From assembly GCA_020205615.1 (NCBI GenBank), contig CM035151.1:41598977-41662976 (forward strand): a stretch of 64,000 nucleotides of DNA, written 5' to 3'. Below the pieces are notes generated by a model. The model did not search any database and was not told where the DNA came from. It saw nothing but the letters and a program-made list of their open reading frames with translations. The DNA is from Panax quinquefolius (lineage: Eukaryota; Streptophyta; Magnoliopsida; Apiales; Araliaceae). The stretch's first letter is position 1, and the number at the start of each line of letters is the position of its first letter. Below are positions 24,486-35,850 of the stretch, piece after piece. The translations under genes were made by a program, and so were the position numbers.

Positions 24486-26165
24486 GATAAGTGGGTTATA
24501 TACCTACTTATGGAGTACCGATTCATGCAAACTTTGCCCATCTCAAGTACTTTTTAGTAGGGTTTAATTGCATTTCATGTTAATTTGCATTTAGCATACT
24601 TAAAACTCCTTTTGGTGAATAAGTGCGTAATCGGCCTAATTTGGTGGTGTTATAGGGACGCAGGGGCTAATAGATGCGTGAAGGCAAGGGAAAAGCGGGA
24701 TATACATGGCATGAAGGTGAAATGGAGCAAGGAGACCAACCAAGCATGGAAGGAGATTAAGCATGAATGAACAAGTAAAGGTGAAAGCAGATAGACAGTA
24801 ATCAAAACAAGAACCGGGATCTGCAGAGCTGCAAGCTGCCATGGCAGAAGAGCTTGAAGGCGCTGCGCCATGAAAGTACCCAAATGCACCATGGAACCTA
24901 CTACAAGTTACGCGGCTGCGAGCATGACAAGCCTAGGGAGCGCGTGCCCGCGCGAGAGCCCGGCTGAACATTAGAACTTATCGCAAGTCTGCGCCATGCG
25001 CGAGTAAAAAGGATTGGAGGATGCCTTGCCGCATGTAGGAGCCTACAAAACTAACTTGATTTGTTTTATTTTAATTTCCAATTTTTAAGGGTTGTATTAT
25101 TTAAAAAACGATATCTAACTGGTGTCAGACATATCTTGGATATCTGTAGACATATCTTTACATCGTAATTAGGGTTTATTCTCTGGGAGAGATTCCAACA
25201 GGGGAAGAGGCCAAAACTCTACTTTTTTGCTTCTTCTTGGGATTTTCTACCAGAGTGGGTTTATTATTATTATTTTGCTAGAATCTTATGAGGATTTGAA
25301 TATTGATCTATATTCAGCAATTGGGTTTGATTCTTTCTACTTCTTATCTTTCATTTGTTTGTTTATTAATCATGTTTAGATTTGATCCCATAATGGCTTT
25401 TGGTTCAGTCATGAACTAAACTCCATTATGGGATTCTAACGGATTTTAATATGTAGTTTGATTTCATGCTTATATGCTGGATTGTTTTACATATCATAAG
25501 GGATGTCTATCATGATTGTTTTGAATGTATGAATGCTTGATAACCATTCGTTTCAGTATTTGTATTGAATTGACAATGAACATGCAAATATGGATTGTAA
25601 TCATGATAGTATATGTATTTAGGGCTGTGTTATATGGCTTATGTATTTCGTGAATCAGATAGGCATATACTGTTTCACCGTATAAGTTAGAATAAGGGCT
25701 TGAACTTAAAGTCAATATAGTTGCAATTTCACATAGACATATAGTGATTTTTGTTATATTGATGATTACATAGAGTCTATCATCTGTGGATGTTGTGTAA
25801 GTAGGTCTTACTGCATTGAAAAATGAATAATACTCTTTTAGTGCTCTTGGCTACTTTCCTATGATAGGTGAACAAGTTATGCATGATAGTGGCGATTGAA
25901 TGAAGTATTAAATGAAGTTAGGATCCCATTAATTCCAAATTTGATTTATTCAGTGTTATTATTGTTTTAGTTGTTATTTGCAATTCGAGAACAAACCAAT
26001 TTTAGTCATTAGTTTGAGCATATAAATATAGTGAATTAATTAATGCATAGTGATTTGAATTAAACAACTTTCTCTGTGGGATCGATACTTTACTTGCTCG
26101 GTATTGCTTGTTGACACATGTATGCTTGCATGAGTTAGAGCTCTTTTGTTAAGACTAAAAATGAG
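24486..26165 (+). mobile_element. Athila-like gypsy 5' LTR
   Basis: Starts TGATAAGTGGGTTATATACC. Near 26072 it has CTCTGTGGGATCGATACTTT and then ACTTGCTCGGTATT, wording typical of the 3' end of Athila-type LTRs. The right limit is approximate because I cannot find a clear primer binding site. The open frames at 24585-24892 and 25494-25715 show no recognisable protein. A GC-rich patch (about 24900-24970) contrasts with the AT-rich surroundings. Confidence 0.65.
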
Positions 26166-26315
26166 GCAACATGTTTTTGAATTGAATTCTTACGGGAAAG
26201 GCGTTTAATTTAGTATTATTATCATTAGTTGTAAGCTATATTGTATGACTTAGACAATTTTAGTCTTATCTCATTTCAGTTTTTGTTTTTATTTTAGGTT
26301 TTTGGATAAATTTTT

Positions 26316-27491
26316 ATGCGCACACGGTCATCCAACCCAGACTTAACACCTGTTCAGGATAACATAAACGAGAGAGGTTGGAAAGCGGGTGTTCGTAGAA
26401 TTTTATAGGCACAGTTAGAAAATATGAAGGCTAACATGGCAGCCGAGGCACAAGGAGAAGAGCAACGAGAGGAGCATAGGGCTCTGAAGGAATATTCCAT
26501 GCCCAATATCAATGGACTATAGTCTAGCATCGTCAGACCAGCGATAGCAGCCCAATACATTCGAGAGATAAAAGCGGCACTATTCAAATGGTGCGTAATA
26601 CGATTCGATTTAGGGTCGTCTGCCACAGATGATCCAAATGAACACCTATTAAGTTTCATCGAAATTTGTGATACATTCAGATACAACCGGTGTGACGGAA
26701 GATTCTATTAGACTAAGGTTGTTTCCATTCTCATTGAGGATAAAGCAAAAGTTGGCTTCATTCTTTGCCAGCAGGATCTATAACTACATGGGAGGACTTA
26801 TCACAGAAGTTCTTAGCTAAGTTCTTCCCAATGGCTAAGACCGCAAAGATGAGAACAACTATCTCTTAGTTTGAGCAACAATAGGGTGAGTCCTTATATG
26901 AAGCATGGGAGAGATACAAAGAAATGCTGAGGAAGTGTCCACATCACGGTATGCAAGATTGGATGGTGATCAACACGTTTTATAATGGATTGGGAGGGCA
27001 GTCGAGACTGATTGTAAATGCAGCTGCAGGAGGGGCATTATGGGTAAAGAACAATGAAGAAGTTTATAATTTTATCGAGACAATGACATCCAATGATTTT
27101 CAGAATCTTACATCTCGGATGCCACAACCCAAAGTTGCAGGTGTGTTGGAGGTTGATGTTATTACTCAATTGTCAGCACAGATGGAAGCCATGGCAAAGA
27201 AGATAGATACTTTGGCAGAAGGAAAAGTAAAGACGGTTGCCTTCGTATGTGAGATTTGTGTGGGGTCACACTCAACGGATCAATGTGCTATCAACTCAGA
27301 ATCAATGCAGTATGTGAGCAACTACAGAAAAGACCAAGGTCAATTTCGGAACACACACCACCCCAACAACCGAAATCATCCAAACTTTAGTTGGTCGACT
27401 AATCAAGGGAATCAGCAGAATCAGTTTCAACCAAATAATCAATTTCAGTCACAACCAGCGCAGCCGCAGTTTAATCCTAGACCACCCTTTC
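26316..27491 (+). pseudogene. Athila-like gag, 5' part, broken by a G1 LTR
   Basis: ATG at 26316 opens MRTRSSNPDLTPVQ. The retrotransposon gag core follows: ATDDPNEHLLSFIEICDTF, then after frame changes LRLFPF, TTWEDL, LAKFFPMAKTAKMR, and a clean 190-codon stretch from 26924 (LRKCPHHGMQDW, TFYNGLGGQSR, AAAGGALW). It ends in a Gln/Asn-rich tail that also shows CEICVGSHSTDQC, a CX2CX4HX4C zinc-knuckle-like motif, at about 27250-27290. Two in-frame TAG stops (about 26406 and 26520) sit where CAG would be expected. The frame is cut by the LTR starting at 27492. Confidence 0.8.
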
Positions 27492-29723
27492 TGTAAGACC
27501 CCAACTTTTTGAATAAAGATGAATTTTCTATAAATATCATTTTTGAATATTATGGAGTAAATTTGATATAATGTTATAGTTGTGGGTAATATTTATAAAT
27601 TTTGCAAAGTACGCAAGTTATATATAATATTCGATTGGTCAGGGAATATTCGTTTTAACATGGAATATTCGTATAACAAGACAATCATTGGTGGACCGCA
27701 TAAATCGAAATTATTATCGGATCGAGAAAAGCGATAAAAAATATTTTATTAAAAATAACGACGGAAGTTTTACCATTAATCTTGTTGAACTACTCGGTAG
27801 TAAAAGTATAAAGAATACACGTGGTTGCATAGTAGTAATACCAGTATTGATTATTGATGCTTATGTGATAAGTCACTCGGTTTTATTTTATTGGTATTAT
27901 TAATGTAATAAAAGCAGAAAAGCTTTTTATATATAAAATGTAATACATTTATAAAGTTATTCATTTTATTAGGCTAATAGTAAAATCTTTTTATATAAAA
28001 TGTAATACTTTTATAAAGTTATCTATTTTATTAGACAATAATTAGAATATATTATATTTTATTATGCATAGTGTTCAGATAAGTTCAAGATAGTGTTTGT
28101 ATAGTAAAATCTTTTATAAAGTTATTCATTTTATTAGATTATAAATAGAATATATTATATTTTATTTAAAAGATTTTGCTTTAAATATGGACCGTCAGAT
28201 TAAAGGAAATCAATATGGACCGCTCATGAGTTAGTTACTATATGAAATCCATTTTTCTATAAATAGAAGCTCATTCCTTCATTATTTCTTACTTAAATCT
28301 TTGAAACTCTAGAGAGATAAACTATAGAGAAAGAAGAAAATTATTCTCGCTACTTCACTACTTATATATCTAGTACTCTTCTTCTTAAGGTAGGGGTATT
28401 ATTTCTTTTGTATTCATGAAGAGAACTTATGTTATTCCATTCTTTATTATTTTGTTGGAATATCCTTTTTTTGTGCATTTTACTTAGGACGACTGGTTCC
28501 ATCTTTTTATTATTCTTTGGAATAACTTGTTTATATCGCTTTTACATGGCATTCGGTTCCAAAGATTTATTATTACATTGGAATATCTCTGTCTGCATGC
28601 TTTTACGCCCGGACCTGGTTCCGTTATTTATTATTCGTTGGAATAACTTTTTACGCTATCTATCGCATGCATGATGATTTCTTTTGTTATTCCATTCTTT
28701 ATTATACTCAATTGGTTAAAACATTGACTCTATACTCCATGAAATTAGTGAAATATCCTTGATATTTGCGCTTCATCCGAAGATCTTTTCATGGAAATAT
28801 TCTTCCGAGCATTCTTGAATTTTACTCTACAAAGCAAAGATCATGTTGACAATTTGGACGTTATCGGTTCCTAGATAAATTAATTATTGAACTTGTTTTA
28901 TTGAATTCTTATATCATTGTCATCATCCTCATGTTTATATTTTGTTGAAAGTCATCTGTGGGCTGTAGTTCATAGTTGGACTTGGTATGATTATGACCAG
29001 AGATTATTCGGTATAATCATGATCGTAATGTTACAAATGATGTGGTAAAATTTTTCATTGGTAGTAGTGCATTGATGGACATGCTTGTTGGCATGATCAT
29101 GACCATTAATGAATACACAAATATTCTTGGCTCGTAGTGCTTGGATAGTTGTGGTCGTGATACTAAAGAATATCCTTGGCAGTAGTAGTAGGGGTGATTC
29201 GATGGTGTGGATTATTTATTAAGCTGAGTCCCAACGATAAAAGTGATGAAAACCTTTTAAATCATAAAAGATTGTAGATTTTATTCTCTACTTGACTCTT
29301 TTAATGGATTGCTTGTTCCGCTACAGTTAAACTTGAGGTTTGTTATATCAGATCGGTTTAACTTCATTTAAGGCTAATGATAATTTATTCGCATTATCTT
29401 AGTCATAATATTTCTTACTGGGCTAGTTGAGCTTACCCTTTCTTTCACTGTTCTCTTTAGGGAATGAGAATATAGCTGGGACGAGTCAGGGAACGGAGTG
29501 ATGGACCAGATGATAGTATTAGTAGTCTTCACTATTCTGTTAAATAGTGTGACAATAAATGTAACGAGAACCCCATTGAGTTTGTATATTGTCTAGATGA
29601 CAATATTTGTATTAAAACTCACAACATATGTTTAGTCGTATTTTACACGACTGTTGTATAATTAAGTTGTATTTAAATTTTGTACCATGTATTTGGCGAC
29701 TCAAGATGGGTGATGTATACCTA
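27492..29723 (+). mobile_element. G1-b 5' LTR
   Basis: Begins TGTAAGACCCCAACTTTTT and matches the LTR at 2323. A TATA box lies at 28258-28265, and about four units of the GTTGGAATATC..CTGGTTCC repeat lie at 28430-28650. The end is placed just before the primer binding site, near GTATACCTAT. About 2.2 kb. The 71- and 81-codon frames inside it are not genes. Confidence 0.8.
28258..28265 (+). promoter_or_regulatory. TATA box of the G1-b LTR
   Basis: TATAAATA followed by GAAGCTC, equivalent to 3163-3170 in the other copy. Confidence 0.65.
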
Positions 29724-29726
29724 TTT

Positions 29727-29738
29727 TGGTATCAGAGC
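29727..29738 (+). promoter_or_regulatory. tRNA-Met primer binding site of G1-b
   Basis: TGGTATCAGAGC, the standard plant initiator-Met primer site, lies a few bases after the LTR end. Confidence 0.9.
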
Positions 29739-29925
29739 TTAGGGATATGATCCCTGGCAAAGATGTGAGAATAGAACTAGGAGGGGAGAGACGGGGATTT
29801 CCTTCGCCAGTATGACCTACCTAAGTTTTTTTTTGTATTTAATTGGTCGGTTAGAATATAGGGATAATATGTTACATGTCAATTAACTTTTGTTTTGTGG
29901 CAGTATCTAAAAATAATATCCGAGA

Positions 29926-30985
29926 ATGTTGAGAATAGCAATGGAGCACAGGCGACCGTTGATTCACCATATATCAATAATCAGGATAATGTGCATCAGG
30001 AAGACGACAATCCTCATGCAAAAACAACTTGACCAAATGATGAATGATGGAATGTTCGGAGGCTTTATGCAATTCATGCAATGCAAAGCGAGCGAGAGCT
30101 CTTTATCCAAAATGTAGGTGGAAACACCGAAACTCTCGAACTGGCCACCGCTAAATGATTCAAGGAGTGGGACCACCGGAGTTTATTGGAGAACCAAAAC
30201 CACTTAAGGCGGAAGCATGGATAAAGCAGATCACCAAGATATTTGATGTCTTGGGATGCTCCGAGGAACAAAAGGTTCCCTTTTTCGCCTTTATGTTGCG
30301 AGGAGAGGCAGATTACTGGTGCGAATCGGTAAAGCGTACTCAACCTGCCACACTGAAAATGTCTTGGGAGAAGTTCGAAGAACTATTCAACGACAAGTAC
30401 TTTCCTGAAAGTATTCGTCACATGAAGGAGGTGGAGTTCATCAAGTTGGAGCAGAATAACATAACCGTGTCGCAGTACGAAGCCAAGTTTACCGAGTTAT
30501 CCCGGTTTGCGACCCACTTGGTGGATAATGAACAGAGAATGACGCGTATGTTTTTAAGAGGTTTGAAGCCGGAGATACGTCAACATCTTTTTTCTCATAA
30601 ACTGTGTTTGTATTCAGATGTTGTAAATAGGGCTCAGTTAGTGGAGCGCGATAATGAGTCAACGCAACCAAAAGAGAGCAGCTGGCAAAATGATAATACC
30701 AATGAGAGCAGTCATCGAAGCGGTGACAACAAGCGTGGAGGGAATCAACAGGCCAGAAATGGTAACCACTTCGGTGGTAATCAAGTCCAAAGCAATAAGA
30801 ATGGACATTTCAAGAAGAGGAGATTCAATAATGATGGAAAGACGCCAAGATCAAAGACCACGTTGTTAAGGAAGGTGAACGACCACCTATCATATGCTTC
30901 AAATGCGGAGGGGAGAGACACATCAGTCCAAACTGTGCGATGCCGTCCAAAGCATATTATAATTGTGGAAGAGAAGGTCACCTAG
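29926..30985 (+). pseudogene. G1-b gag, frame-broken
   Basis: Capsid-type gag of a chromovirus-like gypsy element. A short first frame (29926-30117) is followed, in another frame, by a 276-codon stretch from 30155: GEPKPLKAEAWIKQITKIFD, GEADYWCE, WEKFEELFNDKYFPESIR, FTELSRFATHL, MFLRGLKPEIRQHL, the classic retrotransposon gag core. A Gln/Asn/Gly/Arg-rich linker follows. A frameshift between about 30790 and 30880 moves the zinc knuckles into the next frame. This is one of the better preserved stretches in the window. Confidence 0.85.
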
Positions 30986-31675
30986 CCCAATTTTGTCGTT
31001 CACCGAAGACAAGTTCAGCTAGGATGGAGGCATCAAAGTCAGTCGAGAAAAGTCAAAGCCAGAGTGCAAGGAGAGCATTTGTTGTGACCTCCCGGAAAGC
31101 AAGGAACCCGAATGAGATCATCACGGGTAAGCTTATCATAAACTCTAGCGAAGTCTATACTTTATTTGATACCGGTTCTACCCATTCTTTTATTTCTCCT
31201 ACTTGCGCTCAACGATTAAATTTGACTCTGAAGAAATTAGACGTTGACCTATCTGTGGAAACTCCGTTGGGAGAAACCTTCATTACATCCACTATTTATA
31301 AGTCTTGTTTGGTTCAAATCGGTACCCTCACATTACATGTCGATCTTATTTCATTAAAATACTTGCATTTGACGTGATTTTAGGATTGATTGGTTAACTA
31401 CTCATCATGCAAAAATTGATTGTTTTCGTAATGTTGTTAGCTTTCATATTCCTAATCAACCTATTATGCGAATTCAAGCGACAAAACCATTAAAGTCAAT
31501 CACGGTCATCTCAAGCCATAAAGCTATTCGTTTATTGAAAAATGGATGTCAAGCTTTCTTAGCTCATGTCACGGATCTAAACACAAATCAATGGCTTTTA
31601 AATGATATTTCTATTGTTGATGAATTTCCGACGTATTCTCAAGAACTTCCTGGCCTACCCCCCAGAGCGTGAAAT
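30880..31675 (+). pseudogene. G1-b zinc knuckles and aspartic protease
   Basis: Two zinc knuckles follow the gag frameshift. The first is intact (CFKCGGERHISPNC, CX2CX4HX4C). The second reads YYNCGREGHLAQFC, with Tyr where the first Cys is expected. The protease follows with LFDTGSTHSFIS at about 31165-31200 (active-site DTG) and ends near 31377 at a stop. A DVILG..DWLTTHHAKIDC segment continues after a frame change, then a linker to RT at about 31660 (WLLNDISIVDEFP). Confidence 0.85.
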
Positions 31676-31973
31676 TGAATTTTGTATCGACCTTGAACCG
31701 GTATAAAACCTATTTCCAAAGCCCCATATCGAATGGCTCTATTGAACTTCAAGAGTTAAAGACCCAATCGTAGGAATTGTTAGATATTGGCTTTATTCGT
31801 CCTAGAACTTCTCCTTGGGGTGCTCTGTTCTATTCGGTGAAAAGAAAGATGGGAGTATGCGACTTTGTATTGATTATCTGGAGTTGAATCATGTCACCAT
31901 CAAAAAATAGGTACCCATTGCCACATATTGATGACCGGTTTGACCAATTGCAAGGAGCCAAATTCTTTTCAAA
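31676..31973 (+). pseudogene. G1-b reverse transcriptase, N-terminal start
   Basis: The RT start is recognised from FCIDLEP, then, with frame changes, [20 protein letters not shown] and a YPLPHIDDRFDQLQGAKFFS stretch at about 31905-31973. This is the RT fingers region. The catalytic YxDD box would lie beyond the gap. A TGA at 31671 and the TAG at about 31708 are among its stops. Confidence 0.8.
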
Positions 31974-32073
31974 NNNNNNNNNNNNNNNNNNNNNNNNNNN
32001 NNNNNNNNNNNNNNNNNNNNNNNNNNNNNNNNNNNNNNNNNNNNNNNNNNNNNNNNNNNNNNNNNNNNNNNNN
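31974..32073. other. assembly gap of 100 N
   Basis: Exactly 100 N residues, the usual placeholder for a gap of unknown size. Left flank is gypsy RT; right flank is the inside of a Tat LTR (matching the 39526 copy from about 39932). The two sides are not contiguous sequence of one element. Confidence 0.99.
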
Positions 32074-32903
32074 AAAATAGGCACACCTCAAAGATGACAA
32101 TGAGGATCTTTAACAAATACAAGAGTCCAATCTCGCAGTAGCTCGAGCAACGCCCGCGCTTATCTACCAATCCGGAAGTAACATCGGTGAGGGAAACATC
32201 GCCATCCCGTTCCAACATGATGCCACGTCTCGTCTCTACGCAATAATGTCCCACAAGGCTAACCAATCCCGAGTGACTATTGTGCGAGGTAACGGATGAA
32301 AGTTGAAGCTTGAAGACCGGAGGGCATCGTCCCATCTTCAAAGACTTCGTACAAACTCTAATCCCATGCCATCATACAACTGTCGACAACGGTGGTCCGA
32401 AATAGGTCTTGAATACCTCAAAACAGATGCCCGGATTACACTTCTCAAAATCCGAGTGGACATTACAGTGCCTGAGTGCACATACTTCGAGACGACCTGA
32501 CCCGACAGAACCGGGCCGACCCGACCCGCCTCTGGTACACTCATACTTGGTCGAGCCAGCGAGTACACCCATGGCACCTTTTGCCTATAAATAAGAGGCA
32601 TGGGGTGCTGATTTTTAAGAGAAAAAAGACGGGGAAACCCTGCACAATTTGCTCTGCACTCACCATACAATGTATTTTCCCACTTTCAAACACCTGTGAG
32701 CTCATATATAGCCTCTTTTGTACCCACAAAAGCCCAATGTTAACCCACTCTAAAGATATAGAAGCCCTTTTTATCAGTCAGCTGTAAGCCTTCTCACACA
32801 CTTTAGAGTCTTTCTCTTCATCTTTGCACACACCCTTCTACATCGTTGAGAGTCGCGTTGCTTGCTTTTTGCGGACTTCTGATTCAGTGGTTTCCTTCCA
32901 TCA

Positions 32904-32947
<44 letters not shown>

Positions 32948-33270
32948 ACTAACATTATCGAGTTATGCCTCGATTGAGCCTGAACTTGATGCGGGCGTTC
33001 ATCGCTTTAATATATATATATACTTTATATATTAATTGTATGCATTCGGACTTTGTTCGATGAGCATGACTTGATCCAGTGCGTTTATTCACTTATATAT
33101 ATATATATATATATACTTATATATATAACTCGTGTTGGACTTTATTCGATGAGCCTAGACTTTTGGTCCAGTGCGTTTACTCGCTTTTTATATATATATA
33201 CTTATATATATGAAGCGTGGTTTAACTATGTTCGATGAGCACTAATTTTACATCCATCGTTTATTGCTTT

Positions 33271-33312
<42 letters not shown>

Positions 33313-34229
33313 TTTGTCCTCGCTCGGAGTTCCCTTCGTGGCGCTTGATAGTTTTATAGCTTTCTTTACATTTCGTCTGCTTGGAGTTTACTTCGTGGCG
33401 ATTGACCGCATTCTGACTTTATTTACATTCTGTTCCGCACTTTGGAGTTTCCTTCGTGGCGGTTGTGATATTCTGACTTTTTATTATATTTCGATCCCCA
33501 TGGAGGTGCTTCGTGATTGGTGATCCATGCTCGTATATATATATTTACCGCTTTTAGATATATATCCGCTTATTGTCATTATACAAATTGCAATATTCTG
33601 CAGGCGCTTAGGAATCATGTGATCACAGATTCATTTCATTGGATCTAGATTCGATTCCTCTGTGATGGACATTTTCAAATTGTAGCGACTTGTAAATTAT
33701 TCCGCAATGTCCGAATTTCCTCGATGGTTTCCATACCCACAAGGAAGTTCGGCAATATTTTTTATATATATTATTTTAAATACGGATGCTTCAGATAAGT
33801 CAAATAAAATCAATCAAGCCGATCACTTAATAAAATGGGGAGTGTAAAGGTCTCAATTCCTATTGAGCATCGTGGTTTGAAAAACCTCTTTTATAAAACA
33901 TCATTGCTTATATCTTGCTAAAAACCGAATTTTTATATAAATTCAAACACGTGTATATAGGTTGAACGAGGCCTCGCACAACTTTCATATAACAGCACAT
34001 TGACCCACACACACTCAGATAATAGTTTCTTGAAAAGAGGCGGTCACCGTGGTAACACGAGATGTCGGGGGGTGCCTAACACCTTCCCCCCACATAACCA
34101 AGTCCCTGGACACTAAATGAATCTCGGTTTTTTTAATTCAGTATATCGTGTCACATCACTAGGTCAATGTGCAAACCTTTTCTCAGTTGTATTGGTACAA
34201 CCATTTAAAAAACCAACTGGCAATTCTTA
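32074..34229 (+). mobile_element. Tat LTR B (5' LTR of Tat1), both ends lost
   Basis: Enters from the gap at the position equivalent to about 39932, so about 400 bases of the LTR start are missing or in the gap. The 3' end breaks off at ACCAACTGGC..CTTAATA, where pol begins. TATA box at 32586-32593, TA blocks at 32903-33310, and a roughly 70-bp unit with GAGTTTCCTTCGTGGCGGTT at about 33330-33520. The short open frames here are not genes. Confidence 0.85.
32586..32593 (+). promoter_or_regulatory. TATA box of Tat LTR B
   Basis: TATAAATA before AGAGGCATGGGGTG, aligned with the other Tat copies. Confidence 0.65.
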
Positions 34230-34760
34230 ATACGGCTAAGTATGAAGGCTGTCTCATGGGGCTAAAACTTGTCCGTTCAATGGGCATCAAGCGGTTAACT
34301 GTCCTTGGAGATTCGGAGTTGGTAATCAGACAATCCACCAGAGTCTATCAAACCAAGGAACTATATTTGCTGCCTTACCATCGGCAGGTTTTGAAGATGG
34401 CTTTGGAGTTTGAAGAAATCTCCTTTCTACACATTCCTCGTAATAGGAATGATTTCGCGGACGCATTAGCAACTTTGGCCTCCTTGATTCGCATATCAGA
34501 CAAGGAACACTTGCCAAGCGTCACCATTTCCTTGGACAAGGCCCCAACCTATGGGAATTACGTTAGAGAAGTATCGGATGAGCTACCTCCCATCCAACCT
34601 CCTTGGTATCAGCATATCAAGGAATATCTGCGAGATGGATCTACACCCGGTGAGGCGAGCCTGATTAAGAAAAGGCGGATCCATCGACTTGCTATGAAGT
34701 TCTACTTGAGTGGAGATGCGCTCTATAAAAGAGATGCAGGACTAGGTCTCTCGTGTGTCT
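34230..34760 (+). pseudogene. Tat1 RNase H region, 5'-truncated
   Basis: A long frame (ending at the TAG near 34760) carries a Tat-type RNase H and linker: KYEGCLMGLKLVRSMGIKRL, VLGDSELVIRQ, LPYHRQVLKMA, ISFLHIPRNRNDFADALATL, then DELPPIQPPWYQHIKEYLRD. It matches the pol block at 58430-58848 closely. The first part of RNase H is absent: the frame starts inside the LTR and crosses the junction near 34229, so a fused frame with LTR-derived residues results. No RT lies upstream. Confidence 0.85.
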
Positions 34761-35850
34761 AGACAAAGATCAAGCCCAAAGGCTAATGGATGAAATCCAT
34801 ATGAGTCTGTGGGCCCCCATGAGTGGCCCCTCCTTGTCAAGAAAGTCCTCGGGGACGGGACATTATGGCTATCTCTCAAGGCTGATTGCCATGACCACGT
34901 CAAAAGATGCTATCAAGTGCTAGATTCATGTGAATGCTATACACGCCCCTCCCCGGAGCTCCACAATATGAGTTCGCCTTGGCCCTTCTCAATGTGGGGA
35001 ATGGACGTTATTGGGCCCATTGAGCCTAAAGCCAGTAATGGTCACCGATTTATCTTCACCATGATCGACTACTTCACCAAGTGGGTAGAAGCGCCTCCTT
35101 CCCCGTGGTCACTAAAGAAGTCATCATTGCTTTCATCGTAAATAATGTCGCGTTTGTCGATATGGACAACCAGAGGTGATTGTGTCAGACAATGCCAAAA
35201 ACGTCAACAACAAAATGATGGAGGAGTTATTCAGTAAATTCCACATCAAACATCTTAACTCTATCATCTATCGTCAAGAAGATGAGCGGTCTTTGTTGAA
35301 GTGGCTAACAAAAATATCAAGAAGATTATATAAAGATGTCACCAACCACAAAGATTGGCCTAACTCGTTGCCTCTTACTCGTTAGCCTACGTAACCACAA
35401 TTCAGATTTCAACCGGGGCAACCCCCACGCTTTATTCCTATGGGATGGGAGCAAAGGTTCTCCATAGAAGTTGAGATAGAATCTCTCAGAGTGTTGATCG
35501 ACGCTAAGTTTGGATGAAAACCAAGGTACAAGACGGTATCACCAATTGTCTCGATAGGCGAAAAAGTAACTGCGACTATCTTCCATGGCTGGCATTATAC
35601 CAAAGAAAGGATCACCAGATCCTACAACAAAAAGTCCCGCCACGTAATTTTAAACAACATGACTTGGTTTCAAGAAGATTCTCGACAATCAAGATTATGC
35701 CAAAGGAAAATTCGCTCCTAACTGGAAGGCCGTTTATTGTCAAAGAAGTATCGACAGAGGCGCCTCAAATTGCAAGAAATGGACGGTGATCAATTTCCAT
35801 TAATTCATCAACTCGGACACCGTGAAAGCAGTATATGTCTCAAGTAACCA
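34761..35850 (+). pseudogene. Tat1 integrase, frame-broken
   Basis: Zinc-binding HHCC region: LMDEIHMS, GPLLVKKV, then ADCHDHVKRCYQ. Core: SPWPFSMWGMDVIGPI (first Asp), FIFTMIDYFTKWVEA, then VIVSDNAKNVNNKMMEEL (second Asp) and FSKFHIKHLNS. The third catalytic residue region is unclear. The C-terminus is near MDGDQFPL at about 35780-35850, matching the usual end of Tat pol. Frame changes occur at about 34790, 35110 and 35390. The protein would integrate element cDNA but is not intact. Confidence 0.85.

Larger units (their letters stand above)
27492..31973 (+). mobile_element. second G1-type gypsy element (G1-b), 5' part
   Basis: LTR, primer binding site, gag, protease and the start of RT, running into the assembly gap. 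It is inserted in the Athila-like gag. It belongs to the same family as the element at 1-3812 but is a separate copy, since it holds the 5' part in the same orientation and lies downstream. Confidence 0.85.

Noticed and set aside
30155..30985. Intact host gene with a gag-like domain
   Set aside because: It sits right after an LTR and primer binding site, and its zinc knuckles and protease follow in another frame, so it is element gag.
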